64,000 bases of DNA from Filimonas lacunae. GTDB taxonomy: Bacteria; Bacteroidota; Bacteroidia; Chitinophagales; Chitinophagaceae. The notes beneath the pieces were generated by a model. It did not search any database and was not told where the DNA came from. It saw only the letters and a program-made list of their open reading frames with translations. The DNA lies in the NCBI RefSeq assembly GCF_002355595.1, contig NZ_AP017422.1, positions 5,708,823-5,772,822 on the forward strand, read 5' to 3'. This document shows, one piece after another, positions 9,301 to 19,500 of the stretch. The number at the start of each line of letters is the position of its first letter. The stretch's first letter is position 1. The translations under genes and the position numbers were made by a program.

Positions 9301-10509
9301 GTTAACGACAATAGCGTTTCTGTTATTTCTGAAAAAACCGATATTATTAATTCCCTGATCAATCGGGCTCAGGTAAATCATATCAGGATCTGAATTCAAA
9401 CTGGCTCCCGGGCAACCCGCCCGCCCGCCCAGCAAATACTGTGCAACCATTATCGGCTTGTCAGCCTCAACTACATCGGCAGTAGTACTTTCAAAATAAT
9501 AATAGTTGTTCTTCAGCCCGGTTAGTACCACCCCATTTCGTTTAACAACTGTATTCACATCCTTCACCAATACCTTGTAGGAATTCAATGTTAAAAAATT
9601 CACTTTATCGTCCCTTGAAGTAGGCGCAGTTAAATAACGTTTACCCCAGGCATGTGTAGGAAATACCTGCTGCATATCGGGCTCCTGATAACCATAGTTA
9701 CAAGTTGTTTTACCCTGGGTACTGCTACATCCGGAAAAAACACCAATAGGATAACACTGACCAGCGCCATTATCCACCGACAAGAACTTAGTTCCCGACA
9801 TTTCATAGCCACCACCTCCGCTTCCATCACTCACCCCTTTTTCACTCAACATCTGGTACACCTCTCCTTTTTGCAGTGTTACATAAAAGGGAGTGCCCGC
9901 CGCTTTCCCTGCATAGGTTTTTATACTAGGGGTAATTTCCACCTTTGTGTTGTCGTGGCTGGCTATTACATACGCCCACGAACTGGTACCTCCCGACTGA
10001 TTGGTATTTAAAGAATAATAACTATAACCCCAGGTATTTACCGGCATTAACATGCTGGCCCCGGAAGCGCCTGTAGCAATTACATGCGCGTAAGCTACAA
10101 TAGGTTTGGTACTGGTGATATGTATACCTCTGTCTGTATATAAACCCTCGCTACCGCCAGACAACTCATCCCGGAATAATCGGGCATCTATCATCGTTGC
10201 ATCATTGTATTTCGGCATTTCGTCCGATACAATAACGGTGTGTGCTGCTACAGAATATGTTTTCGTCCAGGTAGTATTATTAATAGAAACAGTAACCTCA
10301 GCAGCTTCATCTCCAGCACTGAAATACAGAAAAAGACTTTGTGTATTTCTTAAATTAGGATCTAATGGATCGGGTATCTTATCCATAAAATAATGATGCC
10401 CATAGCCCGTCCAGAACTCAGTGCCCCTATTGGTAGGTTCCTGTGCATGCAACCATGCACAGGAACTTAGCCAGAAAATCAAACATAATATAGAGCGTTC
10501 AAACTTCAT
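6343..10509 (-). CDS. 1388-aa PKD-repeat surface protein with T9SS type B sorting domain
   Basis: Predicted cell-surface adhesin. Order of parts: signal peptide (1-22, ending WLHAQ); an IgGFc-binding-protein-like N-terminal domain at about 28-490 (RGTEFWTGYGHHYF; DRGIHITSTKPIVAYAHV; ASMLMPVNTWGYSYYSLN); a run of about six PKD/Ig-like domains at about 600-1300 with recurring WxWxFGD signatures (WNFGDANATAANP, WSWNFGDKNTSN, YNWNFGDGTSTS) and cysteine pairs; and a gliding-motility-associated type B CTD at about 1306-1388 (NVFTPNGDGIHDVWEI, IDVFNRYGQSVFHS, WDGRMNGQDVPTGTYYY). The CTD directs export by T9SS. The ATG follows the stop of the 3265-aa gene with no gap, so translation is probably coupled. 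Ligand unknown. Confidence 0.9.
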   Translation of the reverse strand: MKFERSILCLIFWLSSCAWLHAQEPTNRGTEFWTGYGHHYFMDKIPDPLDPNLRNTQSLFLYFSAGDEAAEVTVSINNTTWTKTYSVAAHTVIVSDEMPKYNDATMIDARLFRDELSGGSEGLYTDRGIHITSTKPIVAYAHVIATGASGASMLMPVNTWGYSYYSLNTNQSGGTSSWAYVIASHDNTKVEITPSIKTYAGKAAGTPFYVTLQKGEVYQMLSEKGVSDGSGGGGYEMSGTKFLSVDNGAGQCYPIGVFSGCSSTQGKTTCNYGYQEPDMQQVFPTHAWGKRYLTAPTSRDDKVNFLTLNSYKVLVKDVNTVVKRNGVVLTGLKNNYYYFESTTADVVEADKPIMVAQYLLGGRAGCPGASLNSDPDMIYLSPIDQGINNIGFFRNNRNAIVVNYLTLIVTNKGTGLSSLRIDGQPVSSFSAAEYYSYPHPQMPDFTVVVKRWGGLWPYPADPPGQCVVTSDSAFTAITYGLGSGESYAYNAGTHIYNLDARSSIHNNLSATNEPNAFTCVDAPVSIFALVAYKPTSITWKLSALAGSLSPAVDVTDSAPVSTETVELNGALYYKYTLPGTYQFNSADTFYLPAEFTSPEIEKCDHKEELLLRIIVKPKPKNDYTFSRNTNCTLDTVHFSGTDKAPEGYTFYQWNWLFPDAATATGKDTVHLLAAGADQPVKLRSVTTEGCVADTVKKIVVYAPPQAAFVANEPVICAKGTYTFTGTATYEGTGSLQWYWIMGNGNTQTSATNITQPETYNTGGNYTVKLVVKAGSLCASDTISKVVKVYSAPTVSISYPEGCLPKDGMVTFANNSTVADGQTITSHQWNFGDANATAANPNTATVASPSHVYVQYGNYNVTYKATSTNGCVTDTVIKAVFNPAPQFTYDVLTAVCEKAAAVSVAKALVTNGVPGTGIYKGPGTSTTGVFTPSQAGAGVHTIWYVYTTDLGCVDSAKQTIEVYAAPVADFTFVNNVCAGGPTKFTPTATVATGNTITQWSWNFGDKNTSNKTTGTAFDYTYATYGTYRVILTATSNHNCASVPDTQSVVVQPLPVADFTVPDTICMPGGAAVFTNKSSVPGNGSLAYNWNFGDGTSTSATVSPSHIYATSGSYTVTLTATTAAGCVNTAAKVADKFSDKPVAIFTVVPAEICQDGQVKFTDASTAAGSTVSKWGWTFSDGTTASIASPVKVYKQAGTATATLVVKNAKGCASLPLTKSVVVHAKPVIDAGVSFMVKEGTQVQFDAYANSSAYQLQWYPATGLSNANILKPYLTVTQDVTYTLTATGEFNCTTTDTLTVKILRDIAPPNVFTPNGDGIHDVWEIPYLSSYTNGVIDVFNRYGQSVFHSIGYAKPWDGRMNGQDVPTGTYYYIIKLGTGLPTLSGSVTIIR

Positions 10510-13500
10510 CTACCTCACCAGATTTATAGTACCTTTTTTAGTTTCCCGTTTACCATTATCCAGCAAAATGTCGGCTACATAAATGTATACGCCCGAAGGT
10601 TGCGGCTTGCCTTTGTAAGTACCGTTCCAGCCGGTGTTCTTATCATTGGTTTCAAACACCTTCTCACCCCACTGGTTAAATATCATTAAACGCAGTTGCT
10701 GAATGCTGTTACCATATATTTTAAAGTATTCATTCTCGGCCGGGCCATTGTTATCAGGTGTAAACGAGTTAGGAATAAATACTTCCTGTACCATGGTAGT
10801 GGCCGATACCGCTGTGGATATGGCAGGCACACAGCTACCTAACACTCTTACCTTAATGGTTACTGTTTCACCTAAGCTTAAACCGGTAACTGTATGAGAA
10901 AGACCGTCGCTACCCGATGGCGCTATCCACGTAGTACCATTATCAATACTTACCTCATACCCAGTCGCACCAGGCACAGCAGCCCACACAAAAGTGATGG
11001 TGTAAGAAGTAATAGCGCCCGCTTTTACCACTGGTGCCGGTAACGGAGCGTTGATAGCAACAGGCTTGGTAGTATCACCTAAACAACCGTTGGCATCTAT
11101 CACATCCAGTCGCACCTGGTAGGTGGCAGCTGTTTTATAAGTATGTACCGTATCTTTTGTATAAGCAGCAGCACCAGCATCATTAAAGTCCCACTTCCAG
11201 TTGATAATAGAAGCATTATTTACCGTTTGTGCCGATCCGCCAAACTGCGTTTCACTACCTAAACAGGTACCATCGAATACAAAATCAACCAGTGGCGCTG
11301 CTGCTACCTTAATTGGCACCAATGTCTCCTGTTTAGAATCGCAGGCATCAATGTCAGGATGTGAGATATAAGCAGTGATCACATAGTCACCAGGTGCATT
11401 CAACACGTATTGCTGATCTAATGCATATTGATAGTAAGTAATGCCATTGATAACAATGGTATCGGTAGCCTTCGGAAACTCTGTATGCACATCCGCATTA
11501 GGCGATAATTGTGGCACAGTACTCAGCTTCCAGTCAATAGCAGTAGGCTGTACAGTGGTCATCAGGCTTAACTTAAACGGTGTACCCGCACAGGTATAAT
11601 CGTTATAACCACCGCCTGGTGAATAAGAGTTACTCAGGTTTACTTTGGTATTCAGGTTCAGCACCATGGTTCCGGCATTGTAACCGTAGCTTTCATAAGC
11701 ACCCATACCATAAGTAACACCGGTAAATGATGAATCACATTTCACAATGGACTGTCCCTTGCTGGCTGTCCAGCGTACTACTACTACTGTATAACCAGGC
11801 AAATTAGGATGCGCATAAGCATAATCCCAGGTGTTAGCGCCATCAATGGTTAATGAACTCAACCCTTTGGTAGGCACAATCAAAGTGAGGTATTGCACGA
11901 GAATAGCACTGGTAGTGTTCCTGTACAATTGCGCTTCTTTCACACCTTGCTCTATCGGGCTGATAAAGAACATTTCCGGATCACCCATAGAATCTGTTAC
12001 ACCACAGCTATGTGTAGATGGCTGAAACTGTGCCACCAGCACCGGCTTATCTGACTTAATATAATCAGCGGTACTGCTGGCAAACTCGTAGTAACGATTG
12101 CTTACCAAACCACTCAGCAGAGAACCATTCAACTCTACTAAGGTGTTAGGATCTTTTACATATATACGGAACACGTTTGTTAATAATCGTTTAGCATCGG
12201 TGTAGTGCGAGCTTGGCGCTGTAAGGTATTTTTTACCCCAGGCCTGGTAAGGGAAGTTTTGCTGTAACACATTATCACCTGTTCCACTGGTACTAAACAT
12301 GCTACAATCAAAACCGGTAAGGTTACTTCCCGAGAACACAGCTACCGGCCAGCATTTGCCATTGTCGTTTTGAACCGAACGGATTTTTGTTCCGGTTAAA
12401 TCGTAAGACACTTCCATACCGTCGTCAATAGCACCTATAATTTGATATACCTGGCCTTTTTTCAACGTTACCCTGAATGGCACATTGGCCACATGCCCTT
12501 GTGTAGGCACAGACGGTGTAATTTCCACCACAGTACTGTCGTAGGCGGCTATCACCTCCACCACAGAAGCGTTTACATTACCCGGGTTATAGGTTTGTCG
12601 TGGCGTTAGTGCATAGTATTCATAACCATAGGTACCCACAGGCAGTAACATAGTAGCTGCAGATGCCGAAGGACCATAGATGTGTGCATAAGCCGAAATA
12701 GCTTCATCACTTTCAATACTGATACCGCGATCGTACAAGCCTTCTTTCAGCAACCTGGCATCAAACTGGCCTGCTTTAGGCATCAGGTCAGAAGTAATGG
12801 CAGTGTTTGCAGGCACCGTATAGGTTTTTGACCATTGTGTTCCATTAATCTTAATGGTTACGTGTGCAGTTTTACTACCCGCACCTAAATAGAACACCAT
12901 ATCCTGGGTATTGCCCATGGTAAACAATACTGTATTAGCATAAGGAGCCCAGAACATGGTGCCACGGCTACTGGTATCACGGGGAGTTTTAACAATAGGA
13001 TCAGTGGGCGCTTCTTTACCATCAGTAAGCCCTGTAAATTTCGCTAACACGGCAAGTCCGGTATCAGCGATAGAGTTACCAATAGTATCCAGTTTGCTTT
13101 TGCTGGAAATTTCCCAGACAGCTGCATTGGTTTTGCCCAGTTTAATAGTGGTTTCTTTTTCAATAGTTCCTCTCCATGAATTTACATAATACTGTTTCAC
13201 AGCATGCCCTGTTGGCGCAGTACCGGTTGTAGTAAATGCAGTGTAGAAGTACATGAATGGCTGATTAGCTGCCAGACCTTCCGGCGCTACACCTGAATAT
13301 CTTTTGCCTTCAATTTTGGAAGGCACAGTGCTACCCCAGTTAATAATGGTTACCGTATCCGTTCCCAGCATAAATACCTGCTGACTATTTGCCTGCGGCA
13401 CTGCTGGTGTGGCCGTTAATAATACCGGAGCCACTGTTGGAGTAAATTCATAAGCCCCCATATCAGGCACACCGGTTTCCATAGTAACAGGACGCGCAAT

Positions 13501-16500
13501 ACCATTTATATCTTTTTTACTTTCCGGCACCTGCACACCGCGTCCGTGCATAGCCCACACATTGGCATTGGCTACATCAGGAGTCAATAATTTTTTATCT
13601 GCAAAAACAGGTTTGTACACTAACGAGCTGTAATCCACATTACCCGCATTCTGCCACTGTTCCAGACTTACCAGGTTATTACCGTTATACCATACCAGTG
13701 TAGCGCCTTCGCTATACAACAGGTTGTAATCAATACCTCCTGTAACAGCGTTATACATTTTTAGCGCTGCACCACCGCCACCAATGTTGGAGAAGATGTT
13801 GTTATAAGCAAATGCACCAGGAGAAAACGCAGCTGCTGCGCTGTTTTCTGTAGCAGATTCTATTTGTATAGAGTTATTGTAATAAGCACAGCCATCGCCA
13901 GCGCCCTGACTATTAATACCATAAGCTTCGTTTCCTTTTGTGCCAATAACAATTACGTTATTCATGGCAGAGAAGCTAGAAGCGTTGGTGTAAGGGTTTA
14001 AACCAGTAACACTACCCGTGTTGGTGCTATCGGCCAGTATAATATTACCGGAAACCGATCCCCTGTTACTACCGCCAGCGCTTACAAACACGATGATAGC
14101 AGAAGTGGAACTGGCAGTATTGGTAATGGTGATTTTATTCTTATCTACTTTATAAGCCGAATCACATTTCTGCATCCAAATGCCATAAGAACGCACATTC
14201 TGGATACCGTCTTTATTAATAGTATTACCGCTTATGGAAACATAATTGATATTCTGAGCGAAAATATTAGCATTATAACTGTTGTTTACCGTGTTGCTAT
14301 CTATCACAAATTTCTGCGCATAACGCTCTACACCAAACAGGTAAACACCGGCCATACCGTTGGTAATGGTATTTTTGGTAATCACATTCTCCACACCATA
14401 CAAATCCTTACCATACACCCCCACCACATTTTCCGAAGTATTACGCGTTACAGGTAAGTCTATAATACAACCTGTAATGCTATCGTAAGAAGAAGTGCCT
14501 GTGAATTCTACCGCCCTGGCATAATCAGTGCCATCAGGCTTAATGCTCATGTTTTTGAAAATAATGTAGTTGGCTGTATCCAGTTTCACCACATAATTGG
14601 TATCGCTGGTAGTAGCAGCTGTAACAATAGTGGTAGCAGCCACATTATCCTTACTCAAAAAGGTTACAGTAGCTGTTGCAGAAGTTCCCGGTATTTTAGG
14701 CACCCTTACCCTTTCGGTATAAGTACCCGGGGTTACTAAGAAGCGAACGGCACCTTCAATACCACACGACATCGCTGCAATAGCCTCACCAAACGACTGG
14801 AAGTTTTTATTACCGGCCGGCAAAGCAGGATCAATAGTATAATCACCTGCCAGCAGTCCCTGGTTTATAGATAATTGCACAGGCTGTGAATAGGCTACAC
14901 CAGTGCCACATACAACTACCGCGCGGAACCAGGCATCTTTTGAAACCAGTTCGTAATTGTAAAAGCCAGATGCAGAGGTATCACTGATAGTCGTCCAGGT
15001 ACCGTCAGCTGCTGACGCACGCTGCCATACATATTTCTGGCCACCACCTGCACTATTGCCATTTAATGTTAATTGTGCCTGTGCCCCCATACAAGTTCCT
15101 GTAGCAGGAGTAACAACCGCTACGCCCGGTGTAGGCGGAGCTGTACAAGGTGCACTGTTAAACTCAAACGCTCCCAGGTCTGGCGAAGAAGTATTTCTTG
15201 CTACATTGTTAATATCCGTGTTAATACCAACCGGTGCACCAGTGTTATCCAGTGCAGGCAGTGTGGAAGCAAATTTACCTGCCGCCGTATCTTCATAAGC
15301 CGGATCAAAGCTTACAGAACTGGCATCCACATTCGCTGCTGCTCTCCAATCGGCCAGGCTTGCCCTGTCAGCCCCATAGAAACCTGTAAACTTATTAGTG
15401 CCGGCATCTACCCATATATCATTAAAATCAGAAATAAAGCTATAACTGTTAGGAGCATATATACCATATCGTTTGCCTGTGCCGCCACGTAACACGGTAA
15501 TAATATTATTCTTCACTTCAGCACCGCTGCCGTTCTCTAACTGCATATACATGCCTTCTGTCAGCGATGATCCAGTGTAGTCTTTGTTGTCCAGCGAAAT
15601 AGTGTTATGATAAAAACGGGTTTTTCCGGAATAGCTATAGTAAATACCATAAGCAGCGCCCTTTCCATTAAAATTATAAATCAGATTATTAGACACTGTA
15701 TTCGGTGCATAATCGTATGGCGAAGTTCTATCCAGGTATATACCATACATACCCTGTGTAGAAGCAGGGTTGCCGCCAAACGGAGTGTGTATCCTGTTTT
15801 TGGAAATCTGCAGGTTGTGGCTGTTCTGAATAGGAGATGCCCCACCACCTCCTTGAACCATGATACCATAGAAGGTATTTACACTGGTTCTGTTAGGCCT
15901 GCTGATAACATTACCTTCAATCACAGTACTCATAGAACAACCCAGGTAAACACCCGTAGAATAGAAGTCCTTGATAGTATTGCCAATTACCTTATTGCCC
16001 GTATTGGCCGAATTATATCCCCCCATCATGCTGATGCCACAATAGCCCCCTATAATAGTATTATTCTGGAATAGGTTATAATCTGAATAAGTATCATTGG
16101 AAACAGAAGAATAATAAGTACTTCCATTTACCAATATACCTACATAGCTGGAAGACGAATTATTAAGCGGCATCAGGATAGTACTATTGCGGAAAGTATT
16201 ATAATTAGCGCTCTTTTTTAAATTAACACCTATGCCATAATATCCTGTACCAATAGTATTAATTACCAGACTATCAAAAATGATATAATCTGTCTTTTGT
16301 AAAGTAATTACCGCCTGGTTGTCGTAATCTGAAGAAGAATAAGCGAGCGTGTCACCATTACATTTGAACGTAATAGTATTCACCGCTGATGTACCAGGGA
16401 TAGAATCCATGATCAGTTGCTCGTTATACGCCTTTCCACCAGGTAATACATTAAATACCACAGGCCCTTTAATACCACATTTCAATGCCTGGTAAGCCTC

Positions 16501-19500
16501 GTTAAAGCTTTTGAAATCACCTGTTCCCTCCTGGTCAATAGTGTATACACCAGCAGCCAGCATAGCGTCTACTGCTATAGAAATAGGCTGGGTATAAACA
16601 GTGGTACCCTTACAGGTTACAGCTGCCCTGTAAAACACAGCATCGGTACCAGGCAGTGTAATAAAATTAGGTTTGGTTTGTACGTTACTGATAGGTGCAT
16701 AAGTACCCGTTTCAGTAGTAGAAGCCTGCCACTGGTAAGTTTGTAAACCACCCGTAGAGTTGCCGGTAAGGTTCAGTTCCAGTTTATTGCCTTCACAAAT
16801 TTCATCGCTATTAGCCACCGCAGTACCTGCCACAGGAGCAACACAAGGAGGAGCCGTAAATTCATACGCACCCATATCCGGATGTGAAGCATCCCTGGCC
16901 GCACCAGCAAGATCCACCAACACCGATACCGGCTGGCCCGAATTATCAATAGCACCACTCTGCGGTTTAAAGTTACCGGCAGCCACATCCGTATATACCG
17001 GATCTACAGATGCCGAATTAGCATCGTTGGTACCTTGTTGAAAATCGGCAAGGCTTTTACGAGTCAATGCACTTCTGTATCCAATGCTGGCATTAGTAGC
17101 ATCACTGGCTATAAAGTAGTTATTATAATCAGAAGCGATACCGCTTTCCCTGGTAGCATAATACATAGCATATTTATTACCATCTCCTTTACGGCTGATA
17201 GTAATGATATTGTCTTTAATGCGAATACCACCAGCAGTATTGATCTGATAAAAACCATACGAATCATAATTACCGGAGCCATCTACATGAATGGTATTAT
17301 GATAAAAAGAAACACCATCAGAACCGGAGTTATATAACCCGTAGGCTGATCCCGAACCAGTCATGTTATAGATCAGGTTGTTGCTGATTAAATTTTCTGC
17401 ACCAGCATATGCATCAGCCGAATTAAGATAGATGCCATAAAAATCGTCCGTAGCATCAGGACTGCCACCAAATGGATTGGTGATAATATTACGGGTAACG
17501 ATGTTGGAAATTTGACCAGTGTTCAGGTAAATACCCATCACAGAACTGGATGAAGTACGGGTAGGACGACTGATATAGTTACTGTCAATAAGGGTATTGA
17601 TACAGTTAGAAGTCCATATACCTGCATTCAGGAAGTTAACGAATTTGTTACGGCGTATAATGTTACGTACGTTCGGCTTGGTTGCATTACCTGCCAGTGA
17701 AATACCATAGTATCCCCCTACCACAGTATTGTCTTCAAATATATTATCATCCGAAAAAGCCTCCCCCCATTCAGGGTTGCCACTGGCCATGCCATTCACT
17801 ACTATACCGCTATAACCATGATCGTAAATAGTTAAAGTAGTATCTGAATAGATAGTACAACGACGGATAATATTAGAATCAGCATCATTCATTAACTGTA
17901 TACCAAAGCCATAGTACGAAGCGCTGGCCCCTGGTGCATTGATCACCAGGCTGTCTATAATTAAATGATCTGTTCCGTTCAGCTTTACTACAGCCCTTTC
18001 ATTTGTGTTATCAGAAATATAGAAAAGCATGTTGCCATTACCGTTAATGGTAATAGTATTCACCGGAGATGCACCAGGCACAGGTGTAGTGATCAATTGT
18101 TCGTTGTAAGGGCCAGATCCGGGCACTACGTCAAATATTACCGAGCTGGTAATACCACACTGAACAGCACTCCACGCATCGTTAAACGATTGAAAATTTC
18201 TTCCACCGGTAGCAACGGCCTTATTAATGGTGTAATTGCCGGAAAGTTTGTACTTGGTAGTAAGCTGTACCGCTTCGGAAGGTGTATTCCCCGTTCCGCA
18301 ATACGTTACCAGCCTGTACCAGGTATCGGTAGTTTGCGCCACTGTTACTTGCTTGGCTGTACCACCAGCAATATCTGTCCAACTGTTTTTATCAGCCGAA
18401 TATTGCCATTGGTAAGTTAAACCATCGCCTACTGCACCACCACTACTGGTTAACAGCGCACTGGCAGCTGAACACACTGCAGTTTGTGCAATATTTACAG
18501 TAGACGCAGCCGGAGGGTTAGAACAGGTAAGATAGGTAAACTCATAAGCACCCACATCAGGTGTGGTGGCATCACGCACGGCCAGATCAAAATCTTCACC
18601 AATTCCAGCTGCTGTTCCTTTATTATCCAGCTGTATATTATTCGGTTTTAAATTATCTTCTTTAGCATTCAGAAAAAACGGATCAATCAGCACACTTGAT
18701 AAGTCACTGCTGGTTTTGGTTTGCCAGCTGCTTAATGTTTGTTGCCCCGAACCTGCATAACCGATAAAATGGGATGCTATAGGCAACATATAAATATCGT
18801 TATAGTCACTTGTTAAAGTAACTGCATCAGTATTCTTGTAAATGCCATAACAATTACCCGCACCGCTTCTTTGGATATCCACTATGTTATTTTTGAAAAT
18901 AACTCCCGTTGCAGTGGTACTCATATAAAAACCAGCAGAAGCCTGTGCGCTTGCCTGAGTGCTGGTACTATCAAAAAATATGGTATTGTGGTAATAATAG
19001 GCATAATCAGAAGATTGATTATATAAGCCTATTACTTGTCCTGCTCCTTTAAAACCATACATCAGGTTATTGGTAACTATATTCGGGCTGGAAATATCCG
19101 CATCACAACCACTAAAGTAGATACCATAACTATAAGTAGTACTACCCGTGTTAGCACTACTAAGATTATAAATTCTGTTACGGGTTATTTGTAAGCCTGT
19201 ATTTTCAGATTCTACCAGGATACCACTGAAAACAGATAGCGAGATACGCTTGGGTTGCGAAATACTGTTACCTGCAACAATGGTTTCAGTGGTTGTATTC
19301 AAATTAACACCGGCAGTATAAGCATCTTTAATAATATTATTCAATACCTGGTTGTGGGTACCACTTCCTGTAATACTAATACCGTACCTGCCTCCTATTA
19401 TAGTATTGTTCTCAAAAAGGTTTTCATCGCTATAGCTGTTCGTCCAGCCTGTATTGTTATCAGCACCGCTTACAACTATACCGGAATAGCCATCAAAAGT

